A DNA stretch of 64,000 nt from Formosa sp. L2A11 (GTDB lineage: Bacteria; Bacteroidota; Bacteroidia; Flavobacteriales; Flavobacteriaceae), in assembly GCF_009796865.1 (NCBI RefSeq), contig NZ_CP047028.1, forward strand, positions 3,658,001-3,722,000, read 5' to 3'. Each line of letters starts with the position of its first letter. Position 1 is the stretch's first letter. This document shows, piece after piece, positions 18,486-25,550 of the stretch. Below the pieces are notes generated by a model. That model saw only the letters and a program-made list of their open reading frames with translations, made no database searches and had not been told where the DNA came from. The position numbers and the translations under genes were made by a program.

Positions 18486-19307
18486 TTTAGGATCACATAA
18501 ATCCCAACCACGAGCACTACCTGTAATATATGTAGGCCCTTGTACTTCTTGACTGATAATTACGGTGTTATCCGTTTTTTTGTTCCATGGCATAGTATTA
18601 AAAGCATTCCCTCTATATAATTCTAAAGGAAACAAAGGCCCTCCAGAGGTTTTACTTCCAAATAAAGACACAGTACCATTAGGATCTATACTTACTCTTA
18701 TTAAAGGAGCAGAAGCAGAACCTGTCATTTCCCAAATCCTAGATGTATCAGTTTCATATGCATCACCATCTTGAAATTGAACATTTATACCAGTAGTACG
18801 AGAACTTTGAAATTGTAATTCATCTACAGCTAAATCAGTTCCATTAATATTTAAATTAAAAGAATTGTCCATAGTATAAATGTCAAATTCAAACCCGTAA
18901 GTTGTACCTGGCTGAGTAATAGTAACTGCGTTATTCCCCGTTTTAGAATAAGAATTTCCATTAACTTCTACAATACATACATCATCAGCTTCCGCTTCAG
19001 ATGTTTTATTGTCTTCTTTATTGATTACTTCTATATTAGTAACATTGTCGCTACTTAAAATAGGTTCTTCAACTTCTTCTATACTATTGTCTGCTGTGGT
19101 CCTTTCTATCAAACTAGAAAGTGAGTGTAGATAATTTGAACCATCTGCATAAAGGTCGTAACCTTTAAAAAATAAAAACATTGCTAATACAATATAGGAT
19201 ATTGTACGCGCGCTTGTTTTAAATTCTTTTTTGCTAACAGAAAAAGCAAATTTATTATTCAATAAATCTTTTAATGCTGTTAACACCAAAATGTAAAATT
19301 GTTTCAT
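11799..19307 (-). CDS. SprB-like giant repeat adhesin, N-terminal part (frameshifted)
   Basis: A 2,502-residue frame with an extended N-terminal signal or membrane segment (about 34-50, SYIVLAMFLFFKGYDL), a unique domain (about 105-275, probably lectin- or jelly-roll-like), then 16 full repeats and part of a 17th of 133-134 residues each. The repeats are DUF11-like Ig folds reading S-L-E-K-T-x-T-F-N-D, then GETITYGFKVTNTGN, LASLAPGASDSTTFTATYTI and DGEPDD. The frame ends in eight foreign residues (EQIKQQ and stop) because one base is missing between 11818 and 11819 relative to all other repeats; adding it back joins this frame to 9178-11818 and gives 3,376 residues. It is probably a T9SS-secreted gliding or attachment adhesin. 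Reading frames on the other strand in each repeat are shadows. Confidence 0.88.
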   Translation of the reverse strand: MKQFYILVLTALKDLLNNKFAFSVSKKEFKTSARTISYIVLAMFLFFKGYDLYADGSNYLHSLSSLIERTTADNSIEEVEEPILSSDNVTNIEVINKEDNKTSEAEADDVCIVEVNGNSYSKTGNNAVTITQPGTTYGFEFDIYTMDNSFNLNINGTDLAVDELQFQSSRTTGINVQFQDGDAYETDTSRIWEMTGSASAPLIRVSIDPNGTVSLFGSKTSGGPLFPLELYRGNAFNTMPWNKKTDNTVIISQEVQGPTYITGSARGWDLCDPKFSLEKIGTFNDTDNSGYADPGETITYAFKVTNIGNVPLTNIQITDPKATVSGGPLASLAVNASDSTTFTATYTVTQSDIDYGSVSNQATVTGVDTEGNTITDTSDDPSDDTDVDLDNNEEPDDVTVTDFTGSYSSIDLVKTGTFNDANSNGYADAGETITYAFTVVNSGNLTLKNISITDPLVSVPGTLASLAVNASDSTTFTATYTITQADIDSGSVTNQATATATYPDGNSVSDLSDDSADTTNVDTEGDGEPDDKTVINLSSSPSMSLEKTATFNDANNNGYADAGETITYGFKVTNTGNVTLTGISISDALVSVTGSLASLAPGTSDSTTFTATYTITQSDIDSGSVSNQATATGSNPAGDSVTDTSDDPTDATNVDPNGDGEPDDATVTNFSSSPSMSLEKTSTFNDANSNSYADVGETITYGFKVTNTGNVTLTGISISDALVSVSGTLASLAPGASDSTTFTATYTITQADVDKGSVTNQATVKGEDPAGESVTDTSDDPTDATNVDANGDGEPDDKTVTDFNDAPSSVSLEKTSTFNDTNSNSYADVGETITYGFKVTNTGNVTLTNISITDPLVSVTGSLASLAPGASDSTTFTATYTITQADVDKGSVTNQATVKGEDPAGESVTDTSDDPTDATNVDANGDGEPDDKTVTDFNDAPSGISLEKTGTFNDANSNGYADVGETITYGFKVTNTGNVTLTNISITDALVSVSGSLASLAPGASDSTTFTATYTITQTDVDKGSVSNQATATGSNPAGESVTDLSDDPTDATNVDANGDGEPDDKTVTDFNDAPSSISLEKTGTFNDANGNGFADVGETITYGFKVTNTGNLTLTNISITDPLVSVSGSLASLAPGASDSTTFTATYTITQADVDKGSVSNQATVKGSDSKGKSVTDTSDDPSDATNVDDNRDGEPDDITVTDFTDSPSSVSLEKTGTFNDANGNGFADVGETITYGFKVTNIGNVTLTGISITDPLVSVTGSLASLAPGASDSTTFTATYTITQADVDKGSVTNQATVKGEDPAGDIVSDLSDDPTDATNVDANGDGEPDDATVTDFTDSPSSVSLEKTSTFNDANGNGFADVGETITYGFKATNTGNVTLTNISITDALVSVSGSLASLAPGASDSTTFTATYTITQTDVDKGSVSNQATATGSNPAGESVTDLSDDPTDATNIDADGDGEPDDKTVTDFNDAPSSISLEKTGTFNDANGNGFADVGETITYGFKVTNTGNLTLTNISITDPLVSVSGSLATLAPGASDSTTFTATYTITQADVDNGSVTNQATVTGTDPEGTSVSDTSDDPSDATNVDDNRDGEPDDKTVTDFTDSPSSISLEKTSTFNDANGNGFADVGETITYGFKVTNIGNVTLTGISITDPLVSVTGSLASLAPGASDSTTFTATYTITQADVDKGSVTNQATVKGEDPAGDIVSDLSDDPTDATNVDANGDGEPDDATVTDFTDSPSSVSLEKTGTFNDANGNGFADAGETITYGFKVTNTGNVTLTGISISDALVSVTGSLASLAPGASDSRTFTSTYTITQSDIDSGSVTNQATVTGSNPAGDSVSDLSDDPTDATNVDANGDGEPDDKTVTDFSSSSSISLEKTSTFNDANGNGFADVGETITYGFKATNTGNVTLTNISISDALVSVTGSLASLAPGASDSTTFTATYTITQSDIDSGSVTNQATVNGTDPEGTSVSDLSDDPTDATNVDANGDGEPDDKTVTDFSSSSSILLEKTSTFNDANGNGFADVGETITYGFKVTNTGNLTLTNISISDALVSVTGSLASLAPGASDSTTFTATYTITQADIDSGSVTNQATVTGTDPEGTSVSDLSDDPTDATNVDANGDGEPDDATVTDFSSSSSMSLEKTGTFNDANGNGFADVGETITYGFKVTNTGNLTLTNISISDALVSVTGSLASLAPGASDSTTFTATYTITQADVDSGSVTNQATVTGTDPEGTSVSDLSDDPTDTTNLDANGDGEPDDATVTDFNDAPSSISLEKTSTFNDANGNGFADVNETITYGFKVTNTGNVTLTNISISDALVSVTGSLASLAPGASDSTTFTATYTITQADVDKGSVTNQATVKGEDPAGDLVSDLSDDPTDATNVDANGDGEPDDITVTNFNDAPSSISLEKTGTFSDANGNGFADAGETITYGFKVTNTGNVTLTNISISDALVSVTGSLASLAPGASDSSTFTATYTITQSDIDSGSEQIKQQ
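14067..16478 (-). repeat. Higher-order tandem duplication of 1,206 bp
   Basis: Adhesin repeats 6-8 (15273-16478) and 9-11 (14067-15272) form two copies of a three-repeat block. The offset of corresponding codons is exactly 1,206 bases (16478 to 15272 to 14066). Both copies share the same order of rare variants: SNPAGESV in the first unit, GNLTL with DDNRDGEPDD in the second, TNIGN with GEDPAGDIV in the third. This points to a recent block duplication within the array. Confidence 0.85.
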
Positions 19308-19347
19308 TTAGATATTTATCTTTTAATTTCTAAAGCTTTAACAATCT

Positions 19348-19386
19348 TCACAAACCATATTTATATTTGTGACAGATATGCAACAA
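19348..19386 (-). promoter_or_regulatory. Candidate promoter and inverted repeat upstream of the adhesin gene
   Basis: TCACAAA (19348-19354) and TTTGTGA (19366-19372) form a perfect inverted repeat with an 11-base centre, about 41 bases upstream of the adhesin start. Within it the minus strand reads TATGGTTTG, one base longer than the Bacteroidota -7 consensus TAnnTTTG, and TTGTTG lies 21 bases further upstream (19381-19386) as a -33 candidate. The rest of the 543-base gap 19308-19850 is AT-rich and holds no gene I can support. Confidence 0.35.
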
Positions 19387-19850
19387 AACTACATAAAGGG
19401 CGCAACTTAAGGTGAATTATATATGTTCAGATTCGCCAATATAGACACACTAAATCAAGACATAAAACAGACATACTAAACAGGCACAAACAACAACTAA
19501 ACCACTAAAAAACAAATAATTAAACAAAAGAACACAAAAACAAAAAGCACAATATGGTAGAGTAAAAACAATACAAGGACAATAGTCTGTTAAAAAACTG
19601 TGAAATATTATGATTTTTAGTAAAAAACCAATATCTGAGTAAAAAATAGCACATATAAATTGTAAAAGGCCTTAGGTTGAAGAATCCAAAAAAGTCTTCT
19701 TATATATACAATAGTATATATGAAAACTTAAAATATTAGTCATAACAGATTATAAAACTTTAGAAATTTCAAAACATGACATTTTTGAAGTATATGACGT
19801 AAATAAAAAATGCTTTGTTTATGACAAGAGAATAATAAAGGGAGACCTCT

Positions 19851-21449
19851 TTATTTTACTATTATATTCTCTTCTTGTAATTTATTATTTTCTTTACTTA
19901 TTTTATTAATAAAGACAGAAGGACTTAAACCTTTCTCTTTTTTAAAAACAGCCGAAAATTTACTATGTGAAGAAAAACCACATTCGGAAGACAGATAACT
20001 AATCTTATAATTTAAATATTCTGGATTACTGATTAATTTTTTTTCAATAAAACAAATACGCAACTCATTTATATAATTATTAAAATCTTTCTTTTTATGC
20101 TTATTTATAACATAGGAAAGATATTTAGTATTTATGCGAAATTCTGAAGACAACTTAGACAAGGTAATATTGGAATTTGTATATCCATGCCCACACTCAA
20201 ATTTATTTAATTTTTGAAGAATAAGCTGTTCTGTTTCTTCAGACATAAAATGATCCAAATGGCTACAATCATTTTTAGAAGATTCTATTTTTGTTAATCC
20301 TAAATCTCTATCTAGAACCACCCCGTTAGTCTGATTTTTTAAATTAGATATGGTTTCTTTAAATTTTTTGTTTTCTTTTATTTGATTTCTTTTTGTTAAA
20401 AAAACAAAAAACAAACTGGCTAAAAGTAATAAAGTAACACCTATAATAATGGTTTTTAATTGAGAAGAATTTGCTTCCTGGTTTTTTAAAATACGGTTAA
20501 CCTCTATATTTAAAACTTCTTTTTTACTTTTCTCTAAATCTTCACCCTGATCTAGATATTTTTTATAATATAAATTATAATTTACAACATCTCCTGTTAC
20601 CTTATAAAAACTTGATACATTTTTATAAATATGCTCCAGTAATACTTTATAATTACCTGCCTCTGCAATTTTTAATGCTTTATTCAAAAAAACAATTGCC
20701 TGATCATATTTTTGCTCATCTAATAGAACTTGCCCTTTTCCATTAAAAGCTTGGCTAACAAATTCAGAATTATTTATTCCAATCTCATTAAATAATTTCA
20801 GAGATTTATTAAAATGAGATAATGCAGAATCATTTTGTTTTAAATCTATAAAACTTTCTGCCATAAGAACAGAATTCATCCCAATAAAAAGTTTTCTCTT
20901 TTGTGCTGTTTTTTGTTTTTCAAAAAGCTTATTAGCCTGTTTTAAAATATTTATAGATTTATTATAATGTTTTTCACTTTTAGCATATTGTGCTTTTTCC
21001 TGAAAAACGAGACCAAAATATAAATCGGAAATATCCTTATCCTCAATTTTTTTTGCATTTTCAATACCAAGATCGAGGTACTTTTCTCCTAAACCTTTCA
21101 AGCCAATCAATCTGTATTGTGACGCTAAAAACCCATCTATTCTAGCCAACCATTCATAATCTGGTATAGAAACAGCTAATTTTTCAGCTTTTAAAGTAAT
21201 TTTAATAGCTTCTTCCCTTTTAGCTTGTTTTACTAAAATATCAGACATAAGCATAAGAGACCTTACTTTATAAAGGTCTGCTTTAGAAGCTTTATATAAA
21301 GAATCTGCTACATTTTTTGCTCTATTTACATCTATAGAGGTAAGTCTTACGGCTGTATCGTAAAAAATACTATCATATCTACTCTTTTCTTGCGCACTAG
21401 ACGCTAGAGAGAAGGTTAAAAGAAATATTAGGGCATAAAATTGCTTCAT
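19851..21449 (-). CDS. TPR-containing membrane-anchored AraC-family regulator
   Basis: The 532-residue protein has a signal peptide (1-19, LTFSLASSA then QE), a long helical TPR region (about 35-310; for example KYDQAIVFLNKALKIAEAGNY), one membrane segment (about 333-352, TIIIGVTLLLLASLFFVFL) and a C-terminal AraC-type helix-turn-helix domain (about 405-515) with FRINTKYLSYVINKHKKKDFNNYINELRI-like order and SSECGFSSHSKFSAVFKKEKG. Such proteins sense in the periplasm and bind DNA in the cytoplasm. It is transcribed towards the adhesin cassette from 540 bases upstream, so it may control it, though that is inference. Confidence 0.85.
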   Translation of the reverse strand: MKQFYALIFLLTFSLASSAQEKSRYDSIFYDTAVRLTSIDVNRAKNVADSLYKASKADLYKVRSLMLMSDILVKQAKREEAIKITLKAEKLAVSIPDYEWLARIDGFLASQYRLIGLKGLGEKYLDLGIENAKKIEDKDISDLYFGLVFQEKAQYAKSEKHYNKSINILKQANKLFEKQKTAQKRKLFIGMNSVLMAESFIDLKQNDSALSHFNKSLKLFNEIGINNSEFVSQAFNGKGQVLLDEQKYDQAIVFLNKALKIAEAGNYKVLLEHIYKNVSSFYKVTGDVVNYNLYYKKYLDQGEDLEKSKKEVLNIEVNRILKNQEANSSQLKTIIIGVTLLLLASLFFVFLTKRNQIKENKKFKETISNLKNQTNGVVLDRDLGLTKIESSKNDCSHLDHFMSEETEQLILQKLNKFECGHGYTNSNITLSKLSSEFRINTKYLSYVINKHKKKDFNNYINELRICFIEKKLISNPEYLNYKISYLSSECGFSSHSKFSAVFKKEKGLSPSVFINKISKENNKLQEENIIVK

Positions 21450-21892
21450 GTAATTTATTTGGTGATCAAAATATAAAAATTAACATTTAATTAATTAAAT
21501 TACAAATAACTTTTTTAAAAATTATCATATAACTACTATATGTCTTAAAATATTATTTTAATAATCATCTTTCTTCAAGATTGGTTAAAGTCCAAATCTT
21601 ACTTTTATGCTTTTTACTGAAAAAATAACATGGACTAGGGAGGAAATAAAAAATTGAATTAATTTTCACTTAATTCAGCCAACAAAGATACTCCTAATCT
21701 TTAAATTTTAAAAGAAATCGAACTATAAAATCGATATAAACAAATATATTCAACACACCATTATGGTGTTTTTAAAAAGCATTATAAAATTGTATAAAAC
21801 AGAAGTTCAATAGAAGTATTGAAAATACAACTTACAAACAGTTACCTGTTTAATTTTATGAAGACTTGTAGAAAAGGTCTAAAACTAAAAAA

Positions 21893-21917
21893 AGCCTTAC
21901 ATTAAATGTAAAGCTTT
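21893..21917 (-). terminator. Terminator of the tRNA-Pro gene
   Basis: AGCCTTACATT and AATGTAAAGCTTT can pair around a short loop with one mismatch, and the minus strand continues into seven T residues. It starts 6 bases after the tRNA. The stretch 21450-21890 upstream of the AraC gene is AT-rich and shows nothing else I can support. Confidence 0.7.
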
Positions 21918-21922
21918 CTTTG

Positions 21923-21997
21923 TCGGGGTGGCAGGATTCGAACCTGCGGCCTCCACGTCCCAAACGTGGCGCGATAACCGGGCTACGCTACACCCCG
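21923..21997 (-). tRNA. tRNA-Pro (anticodon TGG)
   Basis: Read on the minus strand, CGGGGTG (from 21997) pairs with CACCCCG and discriminator A (to 21923) as the acceptor stem. The D arm contains AGCCCGGTTA, the anticodon arm is CCACG-TTTGGGA-CGTGG with anticodon TGG, and the T arm is GCAGG-TTCGAAT-CCTGC. The 3' CCA is not encoded, as is common in this phylum. A plus-strand reading frame across it is spurious. Confidence 0.96.
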
Positions 21998-22087
21998 ATG
22001 GTTATTGAGGGTGCAAATATACACCTTTTCTTGAAAAACAAATGTTTTTTTTTACTAAATTGTAACTATCACTCTAAAATAATTATC

Positions 22088-23194
22088 ATGACACTTATAA
22101 AGCCTTTATTATCAATAGTTTTATGTCTACATGTTTTTACTTGTGCTCAAGAAAAAAAAGGTAATAATACAGAATACACATACAAAGTTGTTGTTTCAGG
22201 TATAGATAACCCTTGGGGATTTGTATTTCTACCAGATCAATCCTTATTAATTACAGAAAAATCTGGGGAATTAATTCATTTTAAAAATAATAAAAAAACT
22301 ACAATTTCAGGTTTACCAGACATACCCCAACTAGGTCAAGGTGGTTTATTAGATATTGCGCTTCACCCAAATTATAAAGACAATGGCTGGATTTATTTTA
22401 GCTACGCGTCTTCTAAAGGAGAAAGCTCCGGAGCAAATACGGCTTTAATGCGCGCTAAAATAAAAAACAATACTCTAATTAATAAAGAACTTCTATATAA
22501 GGCTACTCCTAATTATAGTAGCGGAGATCATTTTGGTTCACGCATTCTTTTCGATGCTAACAATTACGTATTTTTTAGCATTGGTGAACGTGGCCAAAGA
22601 GATATAAATCCACAAGATATTACTCGAGATGGAGGAAAAATTTATCGTTTACATGATGATGGTTCCATACCTAAAGACAACCCATTTGTAAATTTACCAA
22701 AAGCTAAAAAAGCCATTTATTCTTACGGACATAGAAATCCGCAGGGTATGATTATAAATCCGGTAACTAATAAAATTTGGGCTCACGAACACGGTCCAAA
22801 AGGAGGTGACGAAATAAATATTATTTCAGCAGGAAAAAATTACGGATGGCCACTTGTTACTTATGGTATAAATTATTGGGGAACATCTATTACAGACCAC
22901 ACAGAAATGGAAGGCATGGAATCTCCTATACACCAATGGACACCTTCTATTGCGCCTTCAGGCATGTGCTATGTAACCTCTAACAAATATGCTGGATGGC
23001 AAAATAATATTTTAGTAGGTTCATTAAAATTTCAGTTTTTAGATCGCTGTGTTATTAAAAATAATACCGTAATAAAAGAAGAACGCTTACTAGAAAATGT
23101 AGGCCGAATTAGATCTGTGGTTCAAGGTCCTGACGGATTTATTTATGTTGGCATCGAAAATGTTGGAATAGTTAAAATTATTCCGAAGAATTAA
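22088..23194 (+). CDS. PQQ-dependent sugar dehydrogenase family lipoprotein
   Basis: The start at 22088 gives 368 residues with a lipoprotein signal (LLSIVLCLHVFTCAQ, Cys about 18-19); the frame remains open further upstream but that part runs through the tRNA gene. The propeller motifs of the soluble glucose dehydrogenase/Asd-like family are clear: GLPDIPQLGQGGLLDIALHP, GDHFGSRILF, YGHRNPQGM, HEHGPKGGDEIN and GKNYGWP. These enzymes oxidise aldose sugars using pyrroloquinoline quinone; the substrate cannot be told here, and some members do not bind PQQ. It should be periplasmic and lipid-anchored. The gene stands alone, 35 bases before udk. Confidence 0.85.
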   Translation: MTLIKPLLSIVLCLHVFTCAQEKKGNNTEYTYKVVVSGIDNPWGFVFLPDQSLLITEKSGELIHFKNNKKTTISGLPDIPQLGQGGLLDIALHPNYKDNGWIYFSYASSKGESSGANTALMRAKIKNNTLINKELLYKATPNYSSGDHFGSRILFDANNYVFFSIGERGQRDINPQDITRDGGKIYRLHDDGSIPKDNPFVNLPKAKKAIYSYGHRNPQGMIINPVTNKIWAHEHGPKGGDEINIISAGKNYGWPLVTYGINYWGTSITDHTEMEGMESPIHQWTPSIAPSGMCYVTSNKYAGWQNNILVGSLKFQFLDRCVIKNNTVIKEERLLENVGRIRSVVQGPDGFIYVGIENVGIVKIIPKN

Positions 23195-23229
23195 CCTTAA
23201 ATTTGCCCATTCACTAAATAAAAAAATCA

Positions 23230-23838
23230 ATGTTAATAATAGGTCTTACAGGAGGTACTGGTTGTGGAAAAACAACTGTAGTTAATCAAATTTTAAACGA
23301 ACTTCCAGAGGCAGAAGTTGGCATAATATCTCAGGATTCCTACTATAACGACACCTCTCACCTATCTTACGACGAACGTAAACTTATTAATTTTGATCAT
23401 CCAAAATCTATAGATTTCGACTTACTTGTAAGCCACTTAAAACAACTTAAATCTGGACAACCAATAGAACAACCTGTATATTCTTTTGTAAAACACAATA
23501 GAACGGGAGACACTATTTTAACACATCCAAGAAAAGTAATGATAGTTGAAGGGATTTTAATCTTTACACATCCTGATATTCGCGAATTATTTGATATAAA
23601 AATATTTGTTCACGCAGATAGTGACGAACGATTAATACGTAGATTAAAACGAGATATTGCTGAACGCGGACGCGATTTAGATGAAGTTTTAAACCGTTAC
23701 CAAACAACATTAAAACCAATGCATCAGCAATTTATAGAACCTATGAAAGAGTATGCAGATATTATAATTCCAAATAACAAATTCAATACTGTAGCGATAG
23801 ACATCGTACGTACTATTATAAATGAAAAGCTAATATGA
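23230..23838 (+). CDS. udk: Uridine kinase
   Basis: A 202-residue P-loop kinase with GLTGGTGCGKTT (5-16, Walker A), SQDSYYND (35-42), NFDHPKSID (about 55-63) and the LID-like RLIRRLKRDIAERGRD. These are hallmarks of uridine kinase, which phosphorylates uridine and cytidine to UMP and CMP in pyrimidine salvage. The length is normal. Its TGA stop overlaps the ATG of the next gene (ATGA), so the two are translationally coupled. This order, udk followed by a septum-formation-initiator gene and mutA, is familiar from flavobacteria. Confidence 0.93.
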   Translation: MLIIGLTGGTGCGKTTVVNQILNELPEAEVGIISQDSYYNDTSHLSYDERKLINFDHPKSIDFDLLVSHLKQLKSGQPIEQPVYSFVKHNRTGDTILTHPRKVMIVEGILIFTHPDIRELFDIKIFVHADSDERLIRRLKRDIAERGRDLDEVLNRYQTTLKPMHQQFIEPMKEYADIIIPNNKFNTVAIDIVRTIINEKLI

Positions 23839-24170
23839 AGTTGAATTTTTTCAATAATAAATATATAAAACCTTTTAAAAATCCTTTTGTTATTCCTGGG
23901 ATTGGCTTTGCAGTGTGGATGCTTTTCTTTGACAGCAACTCCTATTTAATTCATAATGAATTGAATAACGACATAGACGATCTTAATAATAAAAAGGAAT
24001 ATTATATTAATGAAATTACTAAAGATCGTAAAGCTTATAAAAAATTAAACACAGAAGAAGGTATCGAGAAATTCGCAAGAGAAACCTATTATTTAAAGCG
24101 TGAAAAAGAAGATATTTATATTATTGAATATGAAGATAGTTTAAAAACAAAAACAAATGAGCAACACTAA
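23835..24170 (+). CDS. Septum formation initiator (DivIC/FtsB-like) protein
   Basis: A 111-residue bitopic membrane protein: a hydrophobic segment at about 18-30 (VIPGIGFAVWMLFF), a coiled coil (about 40-70, LNNDIDDLNNKKEYYINEI) and the conserved end EGIEKFARETYYLKREKEDIYII, which is the core of the FtsB/DivIC family. These small proteins join FtsL and FtsQ in the divisome. It overlaps udk by 4 bases and mutA by 14, so it is made from a coupled operon with metabolic genes. Confidence 0.9.
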   Translation: MKLNFFNNKYIKPFKNPFVIPGIGFAVWMLFFDSNSYLIHNELNNDIDDLNNKKEYYINEITKDRKAYKKLNTEEGIEKFARETYYLKREKEDIYIIEYEDSLKTKTNEQH

Positions 24171-25533
24171 TTTGTTTGAAGCATTTAATTCTGTATCGGC
24201 AAAGGGGTGGAAACAAAAAATTCAGTACGATTTAAATGGCGCCGACTACAATAATACCCTTATTTGGCAAACACCTGAGGATATTAATGTTAAGCCTTTT
24301 TACAATAAAGAAGACTTAACAGAAGGAGCTTATAATTTTAAATCTAGTAAAAAGTCATTTAAAATTACTCAAACTATTTTTGTTAATTCTGAAGATAAAT
24401 CCAATACTTTAGCTAAAAATGCATTGCAAGATGGAGCAGATGCATTACTATTTATTATTGCAACAGCACACTGCGATTTAGATAAATTATTAAAAGATAT
24501 AGATTTATTTTCTGTTCCTATTTATTTTGATTTGCAATTCTGTGCTTCTAAATTTATAGAAAAAATTAATGCTTTAGCTTTAGAAAACGAAGCTTCCTTT
24601 TATGTTAATTTCGATATTATTGGTCATTTAACAGAAGACGGGAATTGGTACTCTACACTTCAAGCAGATCATAAAACGCTAGAAACTGTTCTAAAAAATT
24701 GTATTCATTTAAAAAGCAGTGTCAGTGTAAATCTTGTAGGTTACCAAAACGCTGGAGCAACTATTACACAGCAACTTGCTTATGGCCTAGCTCATGCTAA
24801 CGAATATTTAAATACATTTTCTAAACTATTTTATACTAAAATTACATTTAAAGTTTCGGTAGGTTCTAATTACTTTTTCGAAATTGCTAAACTTCGTGCT
24901 TTAAGACTTTTATGGCATACTTTAGCTACAGAATACGATGTTAACACACAATGTAACATTATAACTATTCCTACAAAACGAAACAAAACCATTTACGAAA
25001 GCAAAACAAATATATTACGAACAACTACCGAATATATGAGTGCTGTTTTAGGCGGTGCAGATAATATTTGTAATGTTCCGCACGATACTATTTTTCGTAA
25101 AAATCATACTTCTGCAGAACGTATGTCTAGACATCAATTACAAAGTTTAAAAGAAGAACATGGTTTTGAAAATGTAACAAATCCTACAGATGGATCTTAT
25201 TATATAGAAGCTCTAACACAGCAATTAGCCGACAAAGCACTAACCCTTTTTAAAGATATTGAAGCTCAAGGCGGATTTTTAAAATTATTGAAAGACGGCC
25301 TAATTCAGAAAAAAATAAAAGAAAGTGCTCAAAAAGAACAAGAATTGTTCGATAATGGCGAATTAACTCTAATTGGAGCAAATGCACATTGCAATACAGA
25401 AACCGTAATAAAAGATAAATTAGAACTGTATCCGTTTGTAAAACAAAATCCGAGAAAAACATTATTGGAACCTATTATACCAAGACGTTTAGCCGAAAAC
25501 AGTGAACAAAACAGATTAAAATCTGAAAATTAG
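24157..25533 (+). CDS. mutA: Methylmalonyl-CoA mutase small (beta) subunit
   Basis: The 458-residue protein begins LFEAFNSVSAKGWKQKIQYDL and has TLIWQTPEDINVKPFYNKEDL (about 31-51), typical of the small subunit of heterodimeric methylmalonyl-CoA mutase. That subunit has a TIM-barrel but does not itself catalyse; it stabilises the large subunit, which interconverts methylmalonyl-CoA and succinyl-CoA. FFEIAKLRALRLLW (about 246-259) is the conserved interface helix. The partner gene downstream is unusual (see the next entries), so whether an active enzyme forms is uncertain. It overlaps the division gene by 14 bases and lies 17 bases before the large-subunit gene. Confidence 0.85.
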   Translation: MSNTNLFEAFNSVSAKGWKQKIQYDLNGADYNNTLIWQTPEDINVKPFYNKEDLTEGAYNFKSSKKSFKITQTIFVNSEDKSNTLAKNALQDGADALLFIIATAHCDLDKLLKDIDLFSVPIYFDLQFCASKFIEKINALALENEASFYVNFDIIGHLTEDGNWYSTLQADHKTLETVLKNCIHLKSSVSVNLVGYQNAGATITQQLAYGLAHANEYLNTFSKLFYTKITFKVSVGSNYFFEIAKLRALRLLWHTLATEYDVNTQCNIITIPTKRNKTIYESKTNILRTTTEYMSAVLGGADNICNVPHDTIFRKNHTSAERMSRHQLQSLKEEHGFENVTNPTDGSYYIEALTQQLADKALTLFKDIEAQGGFLKLLKDGLIQKKIKESAQKEQELFDNGELTLIGANAHCNTETVIKDKLELYPFVKQNPRKTLLEPIIPRRLAENSEQNRLKSEN

Positions 25534-25550
25534 TATATCAAAAACAGAAC

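Noticed and set aside
19384..19391. TAGTTTTG on the minus strand as the adhesin -7 element
   Set aside because: It fits TAnnTTTG but no -33 element is found at about 20 bases; I preferred the TATGGTTTG/TTGTTG pair, itself weak.
21920..22087. Plus-strand coding extension upstream of the sugar dehydrogenase gene
   Set aside because: The open frame runs through the tRNA-Pro gene on the other strand; the lipoprotein signal begins at ATG 22088.
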